The notes under the pieces: model-generated
The model's database searches: none
Seen by the model: only the letters and a program-made list of their open reading frames with translations
What the model was told of the DNA's origin: nothing
In this document: piece by piece, positions 36,668-45,339 of the stretch
Layout of the letters: every line of letters begins with the position of its first letter
How positions within the stretch are numbered: position 1 is the stretch's first letter
Position numbers and translations under genes: made by a program
NCBI RefSeq assembly: GCF_001647285.1
Contig: NZ_LRML01000001.1
Coordinates: 248,001-312,000 of the forward strand
Length of the DNA: 64,000 bases
Direction of reading: 5' to 3'
Origin: Rufibacter roseus
GTDB lineage: Bacteria; Bacteroidota; Bacteroidia; Cytophagales; Hymenobacteraceae

Positions 36668-37504
36668 ATGGAACAACAACAGCCCTATGCCAACCCGCAG
36701 CCTTTGTCGTCTTTACAGCCGGTTGCGCAACAGCAACAGCAGCTTTCTGATCAGCCGGTAAAACCACAGGAGCCAGCAAAACCCTTCAGAATTGCCGCTG
36801 TGGGTGACATTCACGTACGCGAAACGGACAAAGGCAAGTGGGTTGAGTTTTTCAAGGCCGCCTCACAGCAGGCAGATGTTTTATTGCTTTGCGGAGACCT
36901 CACTGACCATGGTTACGCAGTAGAAGCCGAAGTGCTCTGCGAGGAGATGAAAGCATGTACCATTCCGGTGATTTGTGTGTTGGGCAACCATGACCATGAT
37001 AAAAACGAGCATCAAGCCATCAGAAAAGCGTTAGTCAGTGACAACGTGCATTTTCTGGATGGCGATTCTCTGGTGATTGGCAACGTGGGTTTTGCCGGAG
37101 TAAAAGGTTATGGCGGAGGATTCGACCAGCACATGCTCTCTATGTTTGGCGAGGCCGAAAACAAAGCCTTTGTACAAACCGCCGTAGACGAGGCTCTCAA
37201 GTTAGAAAGCGCCCTTTCTCGTTTAGACACCGAGCACCCGGAGGTAAAAAAAATCGCCATAATGCACTATGCTCCCGTGAAAGCCACCGTAGAGGGAGAG
37301 CCTGAGGCTATATATCCGTTCTTGGGCTGTTCAAGGTTGGCGGAGCCGTTGAACAGACAAAATGTACTGGCCTGTTTTCATGGTCATGCGCATGTGGGAA
37401 CACTGGAAGGTGCTACCTCTAAAGGAGTTAAAGTTTTCAATGTAGCCAAACCCATTCTGCAGAAGGCAGGCCTAGCCTTGCCGTTTTTTATTTTTGAGGT
37501 GTAA
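36668..37504 (+). CDS. Calcineurin-like metallophosphoesterase
   Basis: 278 residues. The first 40 are Gln/Pro-rich and disordered. The core has all family motifs: GDIHVRE (first metal pair), LLCGDLTDHG, VLGNHDHD, the histidine motif IMHYAPV and GHAHVG. It needs two metal ions to hydrolyse phosphomonoesters or diesters. No signal peptide, so cytoplasmic. The preceding nucleotidyltransferase-fold gene (84 bases away, same strand) suggests a pair that adds and removes a nucleotide or phosphate, which is inference. The fold is certain; the substrate is not. Confidence 0.88.
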   Translation: MEQQQPYANPQPLSSLQPVAQQQQQLSDQPVKPQEPAKPFRIAAVGDIHVRETDKGKWVEFFKAASQQADVLLLCGDLTDHGYAVEAEVLCEEMKACTIPVICVLGNHDHDKNEHQAIRKALVSDNVHFLDGDSLVIGNVGFAGVKGYGGGFDQHMLSMFGEAENKAFVQTAVDEALKLESALSRLDTEHPEVKKIAIMHYAPVKATVEGEPEAIYPFLGCSRLAEPLNRQNVLACFHGHAHVGTLEGATSKGVKVFNVAKPILQKAGLALPFFIFEV

Positions 37505-37644
37505 TGTTTCAAAAGAGAGGGGCAGTTTGGTGTTGTATTGCGGTAGTTGCGCTAGCGTAGAATTCTGCTTGAGCCAGTTATAGATTCTCTGCTGATAAAC
37601 CTGTGTTGGCTAATAATGCAACCTAAGAGGTTGAAATAGAAGGA

Positions 37645-37685
37645 GCGTTTTTGGCTTGTTTTTCCGAAAACAGGTGCAAAACACC
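37645..37685. repeat. GTTTT-palindrome element, copy 17
   Basis: GCGTTTTTGGCTTGTTTTTC then CGAAAACAGGTGCAAAACACC; between the metallophosphoesterase gene and pruA. Confidence 0.75.
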
Positions 37686-37715
37686 TTCTCCGTTAGCTTA
37701 GATGCAGGCTACCGC

Positions 37716-37749
37716 TTGTTAGCTTTTTTATTTGAAAGCCCTACCTTTG
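37716..37749 (+). promoter_or_regulatory. Probable promoter of pruA
   Basis: TTG at 37716-37718 and TACCTTTG at 37742-37749 (consensus TAnnTTTG), with 23 bases between. The start codon is 38 bases further. Confidence 0.45.
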
Positions 37750-37787
37750 TTCTATTGCCTTTTTGAATCTAAACCTACCAAAGAAAT

Positions 37788-39419
37788 ATGGCCAACGCAT
37801 TTTTTAATGTTCCCCTTCCGGTGAACGAGCCCGTGAAGAGCTACGCTCCGGGTAGCAAAGAGAGAGAAGAACTGAAGAAAACATACCATGAACTGCGCGA
37901 GCAGCAGTTGGATATACCCATGTACATTGGCAGCGAGGAGGTGCGCACCAATAACAAACAACCTTTTACTCCGCCACATGATCACCAGCGTGTAATTGCC
38001 CATTACCACTACGGCGATGCCTCCCACGTGGAACAAGCCATTGATGCGGCCTTGGCAGCAAGAGAACAATGGGCAGCAATGCCATGGGAGAGTCGTGCCG
38101 CCATTTTCCTGAAAGCCGCCGATTTATTAGCTGGCCCTTTCAGAGCCAGAATGAATGCTGCCACCATGCTGGGCCAGTCTAAAAACGCTTTTCAAGCTGA
38201 GATTGACGCTGCCTGTGAGATGATAGATTTTTTCCGGTTCAATGTGAAGTACATGACCGAGATCTACAAAATGCAGCCTGAGTCATTGCCCGGAATGTGG
38301 AACCGCCTGGAGCACCGCCCTCTGGAAGGGTTTGTGTTTGCGCTTACTCCTTTCAACTTTACATCTATTGCTGCTAACCTGCCTGCCGCCCCAGCTTTAA
38401 TGGGTAACGTGGTTGTTTGGAAGCCAGCCAACACCCAGATCTATTCTGCCAAGGTGATCATGGAGCTGTTCAAAGCCGCTGGTTTACCTGATGGTGTCAT
38501 CAATCTGGTGTATGTAGACGGCCCTACTGCCGGAGACGTGGTTTTCAAAAACCGCCATTTTGCGGGCATTCATTTTACCGGCAGCACTGGCGTGTTCAAC
38601 CACATCTGGAAAACCATTGGCGAGCACCTGAACACCTACCGGAACTACCCACGCATTGTCGGCGAAACCGGTGGTAAAGACTTTATTGTCGCGCATAAAT
38701 CAGCAAATGCCAAAGAAGTGGCCGTAGCCATTAGCCGTGGTGCCTTTGAGTACCAGGGACAGAAGTGCTCTGCCGCCTCAAGAGCCTACATTCCAAGCAA
38801 CATCTGGGAAGAGGTGAAAGGTTACGTGGTGGAAGATTTGAAATCGTTCAAAATGGGTGACCCAGAGGATTTCAGCAACTTCGTGAACGCTGTCATTGAC
38901 GAGAAATCATTTGATAAATTAGCCCGCTACATTGATGCCGCCAAGAAGGATGACTCAGTAGAGATTATTGCCGGCGGCAACTATGACAAGAGTAAGGGTT
39001 ATTTCATTGAGCCTACCATTATTGTGGCGCAGGACCCGCAGTATGTGACCATGTGCGAAGAGCTTTTCGGACCGGTGCTAACGCTGCATGTGTATGACGC
39101 CGATAAATTTGAGGAGACACTGGAAATGGTAGATGAAACTTCGCCATACGGACTTACCGGAGCTATTTTCTCTAATGACCGTTACGCCATTGAGGTAGCC
39201 ACTAAAAAGCTTTCTCACGCAGCCGGTAACTTCTATATCAATGACAAGCCTACCGGAGCTGTGGTAGGGCAGCAGCCGTTTGGCGGCTCCCGTGCATCAG
39301 GTACCAATGACAAAGCCGGGTCTATGCTGAACCTGCTCCGTTGGACTACCGCCCGTACCATTAAAGAAACCTTCGTGCCGCCGGTAGATTACCGCTACCC
39401 GTTCTTGCAGCAAGACTAG
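37788..39419 (+). CDS. pruA: 1-pyrroline-5-carboxylate dehydrogenase (L-glutamate gamma-semialdehyde dehydrogenase)
   Basis: 543 residues, the length of the stand-alone P5C dehydrogenase (ALDH4). The N-terminal part (FFNVPLPVNEPVKSYAPGSK) is typical of this class. The ALDH core has FALTPFNFTSIAANLPAAPA, VWKPANTQ, a nucleotide loop GIHFTGSTGVF, general-base E in GETGGKDF, the catalytic Cys in GQKCSAASRAY and a final PFGGSRASGTNDKAG. It oxidises glutamate semialdehyde to glutamate with NAD+ in proline (and arginine) catabolism. Proline dehydrogenase is not next to it. It stands alone between two elements and a convergent terminator. Confidence 0.95.
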   Translation: MANAFFNVPLPVNEPVKSYAPGSKEREELKKTYHELREQQLDIPMYIGSEEVRTNNKQPFTPPHDHQRVIAHYHYGDASHVEQAIDAALAAREQWAAMPWESRAAIFLKAADLLAGPFRARMNAATMLGQSKNAFQAEIDAACEMIDFFRFNVKYMTEIYKMQPESLPGMWNRLEHRPLEGFVFALTPFNFTSIAANLPAAPALMGNVVVWKPANTQIYSAKVIMELFKAAGLPDGVINLVYVDGPTAGDVVFKNRHFAGIHFTGSTGVFNHIWKTIGEHLNTYRNYPRIVGETGGKDFIVAHKSANAKEVAVAISRGAFEYQGQKCSAASRAYIPSNIWEEVKGYVVEDLKSFKMGDPEDFSNFVNAVIDEKSFDKLARYIDAAKKDDSVEIIAGGNYDKSKGYFIEPTIIVAQDPQYVTMCEELFGPVLTLHVYDADKFEETLEMVDETSPYGLTGAIFSNDRYAIEVATKKLSHAAGNFYINDKPTGAVVGQQPFGGSRASGTNDKAGSMLNLLRWTTARTIKETFVPPVDYRYPFLQQD

Positions 39420-39434
39420 GCCGGTACAGAAACA

Positions 39435-39474
39435 GCGTTTTAGCACTGCTTTTCATAAAACAGCCCCAAAACGG
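39435..39474. repeat. GTTTT-palindrome element, copy 18
   Basis: GCGTTTTAGCACTGCTTTTC then ATAAAACAGCCCCAAAACGG; 15 bases past the pruA stop, in tandem with copy 19. Confidence 0.75.
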
Positions 39475-39493
39475 ATTCCGTTTTGGGGCTGTT
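39461..39493. terminator. Bidirectional terminator between pruA and the amidase gene
   Basis: Hairpin CAGCCCCAAAACGG / CCGTTTTGGGGCTG with short loop ATT. It uses the right arm of element copy 18. It lies between convergent genes. Confidence 0.65.
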
Positions 39494-39495
39494 CT

Positions 39496-39532
39496 GGTTT
39501 TAGGCATATTTTTGAAAAAGAAGCCTAAAACG
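39496..39532. repeat. GTTTT-palindrome element, copy 19
   Basis: GGTTTTAGGCATATTTTTGA then AAAAGAAGCCTAAAACG; 13 bases past the amidase stop. Confidence 0.75.
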
Positions 39533-39544
39533 AGTTATTGCAGC

Positions 39545-40816
39545 TTAGTTAACTACTACGCGGCGTACTACCTTACCGTAGTCAGGAGTTTCGAAATGGA
39601 AGAAGTAAATACCTGGGGCTAAACCAGTGGTAGAAATAGATTCACCTGCTTTTTTAGCAGCAGGGCGAATTACTTTTCCATCTAGAGCGTGCACCGCTAC
39701 GGTTCTGTATTCAAAATTAGCTTTAAGCTCGTTGCCGTTGGTGGGGTTAGGGTATACAATTACGATGTAATCCATTTCTTCCTCAGTCAGGCCCAGCGGT
39801 GCCTCACAAATGTTGCCTACCTCTGTTCTAATGAGTCGGTTAGGATTTGTGGGGCTGGTGAATAGGTAGTTATAGAGGGCATTGCCAGGGCAAGCGGTGG
39901 CACAAGGACCTTCACGGTGGCCTATAATGGTTGGAATACGATTTTGTGGTTTTGTGGCAGTGGGAGTGTTTGGGTGCAAATCTGTGCCGTTAATGTCTAT
40001 GTTATCCTTTTTCGCCTTCCACTTAATCAACTTGTAGAGAGATTCTAAAGCCTTGGCGCTGGGTAACACGTTTGTGAAATCGCCCATGATGCAAATGCCC
40101 ATGCTATTTGAGTTCATAGCGCACAAATGAGCGCCCATGATATAATCTGAGGTAAAAGATGTGCCAGGCTTTACTTCTCTACCTTGAAAGATAGAGCCTT
40201 CTGGGCCAATGAGGTAATTATAGCCAATGTCTCCCCAGCCGTTTGTGTTACGGTGCAGCAGGTAGTACTGCCGTATAGTGGTCACTGCCTGCTCATAGGT
40301 GCTAATGTTGGCTGATGCGCCGTGGTGTACGGCTATATTTTCTGTTTTAGTATAAGTGGTTCCCCAAGTAGGCTCTGCCAAACCTGCTCGCCAAACCGAG
40401 GTAGGAATCACGTCAAAGGTACAATCACCATCGCCGGTACGCAGGGCCGCCGTTTTCCGTTCTGGTATTTTTATGTTGCCTGTGCTGAAAAAATCAAATG
40501 AAATCTGGCCCTTAATGCTGCCGCTGTAAAAGCTTACGGTTTCTTGTTTAGAGGGCAACGAAGCCAGCGCCACAATTATGTCAGAGTGTTCGTCGGCTTT
40601 CAGCTTCACGGTGTCTTTGCCTACTAGCAGGTAGCTGTTGTCAAACACGCAAGATTCGCATTTTATACCCACAGCATCTGCTGAGAAAGCTTCCAGTTGG
40701 TAAGACTGATTAGGGGAGACGTTCAGCTCAGTTTCTCCGGCAAGACCGTTTTGTGCCAGAGCAGGCACTGAGAAGGTAATCAGTGACAGAGAGAGGAGCG
40801 AGTAAAGTTTTTTCAT
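39545..40816 (-). CDS. T9SS-secreted N-acetylmuramoyl-L-alanine amidase (PGRP fold), paralogue A
   Basis: 423 residues from the ATG at 40816 (MKKLYSLLSLSLITFSVPALAQ signal peptide). Residues about 30-120 form an N-terminal beta domain shared only with the neighbour. The Amidase_2/PGRP domain follows, with zinc ligands in IAVHHGAS, GHREGPC and CPG near the end of the domain, plus GYNYLIGPEGSIFQGRE. The C-terminal 75 residues (VVYPNPTNG, then LDGKVI, ending YGKVVRRVVV) are a T9SS sorting domain. The enzyme cuts the bond between MurNAc and L-Ala of peptidoglycan, outside the cell. A tandem paralogue lies 112 bases upstream with separate terminators. Confidence 0.9.
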   Translation of the reverse strand: MKKLYSLLSLSLITFSVPALAQNGLAGETELNVSPNQSYQLEAFSADAVGIKCESCVFDNSYLLVGKDTVKLKADEHSDIIVALASLPSKQETVSFYSGSIKGQISFDFFSTGNIKIPERKTAALRTGDGDCTFDVIPTSVWRAGLAEPTWGTTYTKTENIAVHHGASANISTYEQAVTTIRQYYLLHRNTNGWGDIGYNYLIGPEGSIFQGREVKPGTSFTSDYIMGAHLCAMNSNSMGICIMGDFTNVLPSAKALESLYKLIKWKAKKDNIDINGTDLHPNTPTATKPQNRIPTIIGHREGPCATACPGNALYNYLFTSPTNPNRLIRTEVGNICEAPLGLTEEEMDYIVIVYPNPTNGNELKANFEYRTVAVHALDGKVIRPAAKKAGESISTTGLAPGIYFFHFETPDYGKVVRRVVVN

Positions 40817-40866
40817 GTTGGTTAGGTGGTGATATAAGTTGAAGTGAAAATAACTATAGTAAAAAA

Positions 40867-40902
40867 ACAAGGAGCCCGACATGGTAAAAGCGGGCTCCTT
40901 GT
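40867..40902 (-). terminator. Intrinsic terminator of amidase paralogue B
   Basis: Hairpin ACAAGGAGCCCG / CGGGCTCCTTGT, followed in minus orientation by TTTTTTTACT; it separates the two amidase genes. Confidence 0.85.
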
Positions 40903-40928
40903 ATTGATTTGTTATGAATAAGGTTCTG

Positions 40929-42218
40929 TTAGTTGATGACAACCCTTCTTACTACTCTGCCATAATCTGGCGTATCAAAATGTAAAAAGTAAATGCCTTT
41001 GGCCAAGTCTGAGGTAGAAATACTTTCACCGGACTTTTTAGTGGCAGGCCGAATTACTTTTCCATCTAGAGCGTGCACCGCTACGGTTCTGTATTCAAAG
41101 TTAGCTTTAAGCTCGCTGCCATTGGTGGGGTTAGGGTATACTACCACAATCTGGTTCATTTCTTCATTAGTAAAACCAAGCGGGACCTCGCAAACATTCC
41201 CCACCTCATTGCGAATAGGGCGGTCAGGGTGATTGGCTGGGCTAATAAAATGGTTTTTGTAGAAGAGCTCTCCAGGGCAAGTGGTAGAGCAAGGTCCCTC
41301 GCGGTGACCAATCAATCTTGGAATATTATTTTGTGTTCTATTTGGGTCAGCAGGGTGTAAAACTCTGGAATCAAGATCGATGTTGCTTTTTTCGGCTTTC
41401 CATTTGATCAGCTTGTACAAAGATTCTAAAGCTTTGGCTGTGGGCATCTGATTGGAATAATCTCCAATCATGCAAATACCCATAGTGTTAGTATTCATTG
41501 CACAAAGGTGAGCTCCAATTATTTCATCAGAGTCTCTGGTTTGCCAACTTAATTTCTCTCTTCCCAAAAAGATGGTACCGTCTGGGCCAATCAGGTAGTT
41601 GTAGCCAATATCAGACCAACCGTTACCTCCATTAGCTTTTGGGGTAGTGTGGTAAGTATAATAACTCCTTAAAACGCGCAAAGATTCCTCGTAAGTGGGG
41701 GCGGTATTAGCTGAGGCGCCATGGTGCACCGCAATTACATTGGTAGTGGAAAAGCCTGGTGTATAGCTTGGCTGATTTAAGCCGGCTCTCCAAACAGATG
41801 GCGGTACTACTTCAAAAGAACAGTTACCGTCTCCGGTGCGCAAGGTCACCCCTTTCTTGGCAATGGGTTTAGTAGGCGTGCCATTCATAAAATTAAGGCT
41901 TAAGTCGCCTTTAATCGTGCCGCTATAAAAAGTAACTGTTTTCTGCTTGGAGGGCAGAAACACCAGCGCCGCCATGTCAGCGTGAGCATCTTGCGTTACT
42001 TTTACTGTGTCTTGCCCCACTACAAAATAGGCTTGTTCCATTACACAAGACTCGCATTTTAAGCCAACAGCTTCTGCCGAGTTAGCCTCAACTTGATAAG
42101 AGTTTGCAGGTTGAACTGCTATAGTGGTGGATTTTACCACCCCTTGCTGGGAATAGGCCGCTCCGGTAAAACCGAAAAAAGCTAGCAATGTTAAAAGTGA
42201 TGGTATATGTTTAGTCAT
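40929..42218 (-). CDS. T9SS-secreted N-acetylmuramoyl-L-alanine amidase (PGRP fold), paralogue B
   Basis: 429 residues, laid out as paralogue A: signal peptide (MTKHIPSLLTLLAFFGFTGA...YSQ), an N-terminal beta domain with SAEAVGLKCESCV, the amidase with IAVHHGAS, GYNYLIGPDG, GHREGPC and CPGELFY, and the T9SS sorting domain ending YGRVVRRVVI. Both copies keep a CESC pair in the N-terminal domain, perhaps a disulfide. About two thirds of residues agree with A, and the sorting-domain DNA is nearly identical over some 50 bases, so the pair arose by tandem duplication. It would act outside the cell on peptidoglycan. Confidence 0.9.
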   Translation of the reverse strand: MTKHIPSLLTLLAFFGFTGAAYSQQGVVKSTTIAVQPANSYQVEANSAEAVGLKCESCVMEQAYFVVGQDTVKVTQDAHADMAALVFLPSKQKTVTFYSGTIKGDLSLNFMNGTPTKPIAKKGVTLRTGDGNCSFEVVPPSVWRAGLNQPSYTPGFSTTNVIAVHHGASANTAPTYEESLRVLRSYYTYHTTPKANGGNGWSDIGYNYLIGPDGTIFLGREKLSWQTRDSDEIIGAHLCAMNTNTMGICMIGDYSNQMPTAKALESLYKLIKWKAEKSNIDLDSRVLHPADPNRTQNNIPRLIGHREGPCSTTCPGELFYKNHFISPANHPDRPIRNEVGNVCEVPLGFTNEEMNQIVVVYPNPTNGSELKANFEYRTVAVHALDGKVIRPATKKSGESISTSDLAKGIYFLHFDTPDYGRVVRRVVIN

Positions 42219-42584
42219 GTTGGTTTGATATAAAGGTGCTAAGGTTGTGTGGGTTATGATAGCGGCTGAGCCTTGATCATAAAAATGTAAGGGAGAAGCT
42301 ACAAGTAAAGTTCATATAGGGGGCATAAAACTTCAAAACCAATACTTTGTCATGTGCAGTCAATGTCTGGCCTTGAGTGGCGGCCAATTGAGCGTAGCAG
42401 TTATTTTTGATTATAATTTGAAAGGATTAATTACATAATAATTTTATTTATTATCAATAGTTTAGCCCTTATTTATTTTCAGTTGAGTCTGTATCAACTT
42501 CTGAGTTAAGTAGTGTTCAATGGCTAAGCAGAAATTTTAAATTTAAGTATATTCTATAGTAGACTACTAACTTCTGTTAAACAA

Positions 42585-42643
42585 AAAGCTGCGGAGTTTT
42601 TGCCCTGCTTTTCAGAAAAGTAGGGCCAAAACACCGCAGCTTT
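42585..42643 (-). terminator. Terminator of the first ROK gene, built around a palindromic element
   Basis: Outer arms AAAGCTGCGG / CCGCAGCTTT are exactly complementary and enclose element copy 20. In minus orientation the hairpin is followed by TTTGTTTAAC. Confidence 0.75.
42594..42634. repeat. GTTTT-palindrome element, copy 20
   Basis: GAGTTTTTGCCCTGCTTTTC then AGAAAAGTAGGGCCAAAACAC; sits in the loop of the terminator at 42585-42643. Confidence 0.8.
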
Positions 42644-42709
42644 CGGGTGATGTTATTTCTTCGCTTTTAAGTTACCTTCAAAAGGGTTAGAAGGTAAACA
42701 ACTTAAGGC

Positions 42710-43981
42710 CTATACATATATGTTGTGCTCCAGAGCAAACATCTTTTGTCTTACCAATAGGCAAGCGCCAATAACTCCCGCTTGTTCTCCTAAGGCAGAT
42801 ATTCTGATTTGAGTATCATTGTTTACCAGACTCAGAGAGTACTTGTTGATGGCGCTCTTAATGGGCAGGAGAATGTAATCTTCAGTAGAAGATAGGCTGC
42901 CCCCAAGAATTATCAGCTCAGGATTGAAAATGTTAATGAGCAAGGCAATGCCCTTGCCAATCTTTTTGCCCACTTTGGCAATCAACTCAATTGCTAGCAC
43001 GTCATCGTTCTGCGCGGCCGCGATGATGTCATCCAGTTTCAGGTCTTCCAACTCCCCGTCTTTCAGATCAATTAGAGTAGAAGCACCGGCCTGCAACCGT
43101 TCCTTGAACATTTTGATCAGGGCCCAGCCTGAAGCCTCTGTTTCCAGGCAGCCTTTCTTGCCGCATTTACAGATAATTTCGTTCTGGAAAACCGGAATGT
43201 GGCCAAACTCACCAGAGTACCCTGACTTGCCGTAGTAGAGTTGGTTGTTAATCATAACACCCATACCAATTCCATAGTCAAGGTTCAGGAACAATACATC
43301 TTTCTCTTTTTCTACTACGCCAGAACAGAACTCGCCGTAGGCCATGGCGCGCGAATCATTTTCAAGAAACACCTTTATACCCACGTGCTCTTCTATAATC
43401 TTGCTGAGCGGGTCATCATTAAAATGGAATACATTGTAGTTATACCCTTTGGCGTAGTTGATACGGCCGTAAAGGTTAATGCCTATGCCCAATATTTTAG
43501 ACTTAGGCACCGGAAGCTCCTCAATAAATTTGGTGATAATGGCGCAAAGCTCCTCTAGTGACTCTTCAGAGTTGCTAAGGCGGTAAGGGTAATTATTTAT
43601 GTTGCTAATCAGGTTCTTCTGAAAATCCGTCAGACCTATATTGATGTGGTGGGTTTTGACATCAATACCCAAGAAAAAGCCTGAGTCAGGTACTAAGCCA
43701 TATACATTTGGTTTACGCCCCCCGGTAGAGTCAACTTTACCATGGTCCTGTACCAAGCCCTCACTAATTAAATCGTTTAAAATGCTGGTGATTTTAGGAA
43801 CGCTTAAATTGAGTTCTTTGCCCAGTTCTGCAATAGTTGCGTTGCCTATGTTGGCAAAATAAGATATAACCTTCTTCTTAAGATTTACATTTTTAAACGC
43901 TACCCCAGGCGGAATGTCGCTGTTAATTTCCTCTATGAAGGTTTTAGCCTTTTTTGTTTTTTTTGCGAGGGCTTCAGTCAT
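42710..43981 (-). CDS. ROK-family transcriptional regulator (NagC/Mlc-like), copy 1
   Basis: 423 residues from the ATG at 43981. An N-terminal winged helix (about 25-85: KKVISYFANIGNATIAELGK then LSVPKITSILNDLISEGLVQ) precedes the ROK sugar-kinase-like domain, with FLGIDVKTHHINIG (phosphate 1), EFGHIPVF and the zinc motif CKCGKKGCLE. This domain order (HTH plus ROK, as in NagC, Mlc and XylR) indicates a sugar-responsive repressor; NagC binds GlcNAc-6-phosphate. It faces away from the secreted-enzyme cluster. A near twin lies at 54619, and the pair brackets that cluster. Confidence 0.9.
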   Translation of the reverse strand: MTEALAKKTKKAKTFIEEINSDIPPGVAFKNVNLKKKVISYFANIGNATIAELGKELNLSVPKITSILNDLISEGLVQDHGKVDSTGGRKPNVYGLVPDSGFFLGIDVKTHHINIGLTDFQKNLISNINNYPYRLSNSEESLEELCAIITKFIEELPVPKSKILGIGINLYGRINYAKGYNYNVFHFNDDPLSKIIEEHVGIKVFLENDSRAMAYGEFCSGVVEKEKDVLFLNLDYGIGMGVMINNQLYYGKSGYSGEFGHIPVFQNEIICKCGKKGCLETEASGWALIKMFKERLQAGASTLIDLKDGELEDLKLDDIIAAAQNDDVLAIELIAKVGKKIGKGIALLINIFNPELIILGGSLSSTEDYILLPIKSAINKYSLSLVNNDTQIRISALGEQAGVIGACLLVRQKMFALEHNIYV

Positions 43982-44369
43982 AAATTTAATTAGTATGATT
44001 TTATAGTTACGCAATTATAAAACTTTTTAAATAAAATCAAGATGAATGACTAAAAAAAATAAAAAATAGGCGTGGTTGAGTAGAGTGTTTATATTGATTG
44101 GAAAGGCTGCAGGTTGAATTATTAAAAAGTTATTTGCTAATAGAAGGAGAGCTATGATCTATTATCGCTTTACTTATCAAGCCCAAAACTGAAAGGTGTA
44201 ATATCTAATTGGGGCTGCAGCAGGTCAAAGAACATTTCTTTTTGATGGCACAAAAGGACGCCCTCGTTCATGAATATGTTGGCAGAAGAATTTAAGATTA
44301 GGGGCTTGAGAAGCTCCGTATATGATCTTACTGTACAGTATTTCGTAAGAGGAAACAAAACCAAAATTT
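43982..44369. other. Divergent region upstream of ROK copy 1
   Basis: AT-rich, no gene. It holds a palindrome candidate operator at 44001-44020 and the presumed promoters of the ROK and DUF4112 genes. Confidence 0.55.
44001..44020. promoter_or_regulatory. Candidate ROK operator
   Basis: TTATAGTTACGCAATTATAA: arms TTATAGTT / AATTATAA match at 7 of 8 positions, 20 bases upstream of ROK copy 1. It could serve autoregulation; no second copy was found upstream of ROK copy 2. Confidence 0.25.
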
Positions 44370-44855
44370 ATGAATAACAGACCATCGCCGCCAATAGATG
44401 AACGCCTGAAATGGGTGGATTCTGTCTCCCGATTATTAGATAATCAGTTCCGCCTGCCTGGTACTAAGTTTCGCTTTGGGTTGGATCCTATAATAGGTTT
44501 AATACCGGTGGTAGGTGATCTCGGTTCATTTGCCATGTCAGGCGTATTGGTTATGACCATGGCAAAACATGGCGCCAGTCGCTATTTAGTTTTGCGGATG
44601 TTGTTCAATATCTTCCTTGATGCAGTAATTGGGGCAATCCCTATAATAGGCTGGATTTTTGACTTTACCTACAAAGCGAATCAGCGTAATATGAACCTGC
44701 TGCGCCGTCACTACCAAGAGGGCAAATACCAAGGAAAGGGTACTGGTTTTATGGTTGGAGTGTTGGTGGCTTTTCTACTGTTGTTTGCTCTACTCATATA
44801 CGTGGTCTGGAAATTAGTTGAACTTTTATGGGGCTGGGCTTCTTCCATGTGGTAA
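44370..44855 (+). CDS. DUF4112-family membrane protein
   Basis: 161 residues. The conserved core FGLDPIIGLIPVVGDLGSFA (about 47-66) is the DUF4112 signature, with two further hydrophobic segments (LRMLFNIFLDAVIGAIPIIG and a C-terminal MVGVLVAFLLLFALLIYVVW). It has no signal peptide and is predicted in the cytoplasmic membrane. The family has no assigned function. It stands between ROK copy 1 (divergent) and the unknown secreted protein. It may be a bystander rather than part of the glycan system. Confidence 0.85.
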   Translation: MNNRPSPPIDERLKWVDSVSRLLDNQFRLPGTKFRFGLDPIIGLIPVVGDLGSFAMSGVLVMTMAKHGASRYLVLRMLFNIFLDAVIGAIPIIGWIFDFTYKANQRNMNLLRRHYQEGKYQGKGTGFMVGVLVAFLLLFALLIYVVWKLVELLWGWASSMW

Positions 44856-45102
44856 GAAGCGCCATCTTTATGGTAAGGTTCTTGAAACAATTTTATTAGC
44901 ACCTTAAAATAGGTAGTCTTTATCTCTGTAGCAGTCTTTTCTCCCCTGGGTGCAGATTTTTACTCTACGTTGGTATTGCCTTTGCTATTGTGAGCAGGGT
45001 AAACTGCTCTGCATGCTAATTCAGTACATTTACCTTGTACTCAACTTTTATATTGTTCTTCAGTTCTTAGCCCTGAGCTTATCTAACTCATTTTTCTTTT
45101 GC

Positions 45103-45157
45103 AACTAACGCCTCATGGAGGAACTTCTTTCGGAAAGTTCTTTCATGAGCGTTAGTT
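45103..45157 (+). terminator. Long hairpin, likely terminator of the DUF4112 gene
   Basis: Outer arms AACTAACGC / GCGTTAGTT, inner arms CTCATG / CATGAG and AACTTTC-like pairs, then TTTATTATAT. It could alternatively be a leader structure of the downstream cluster. Confidence 0.6.
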
Positions 45158-45264
45158 TTATTATATCATTAGATCTGCTTATAATTTAAAAAAGAGACGA
45201 TCTGTTAATTTAAAATTTAAAAAGAATATCTAAATTTTAATTTTATTTAATAAGAAATTTATTC

Positions 45265-45272
45265 TATATTTA
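45265..45272 (+). promoter_or_regulatory. Possible -7 box of the secreted-enzyme cluster
   Basis: TATATTTA, one base from TAnnTTTG, 68 bases before the first start codon of the cluster. A related AT-rich motif precedes the NAGPA-like gene at 52789. Confidence 0.3.
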
Positions 45273-45339
45273 TTCCGCCTATTGGTAAGAGCTATAGGTG
45301 AAAGCGTGCAACCAACATACCATCTGTTATTTCCTCCTT

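Larger units (their letters stand above)
42219..42709. other. Intergenic region between the amidase B and ROK regulator genes
   Basis: No gene. The left part is AT-rich and should hold the amidase B promoter. The right part holds the ROK terminator with element copy 20 inside it. Confidence 0.6.
44856..45339. other. Intergenic region upstream of the secreted-enzyme cluster
   Basis: No gene. It contains a long hairpin (45103-45157) and a very AT-rich stretch (45175-45275) with a TATATTTA box at 45265-45272. Confidence 0.6.
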
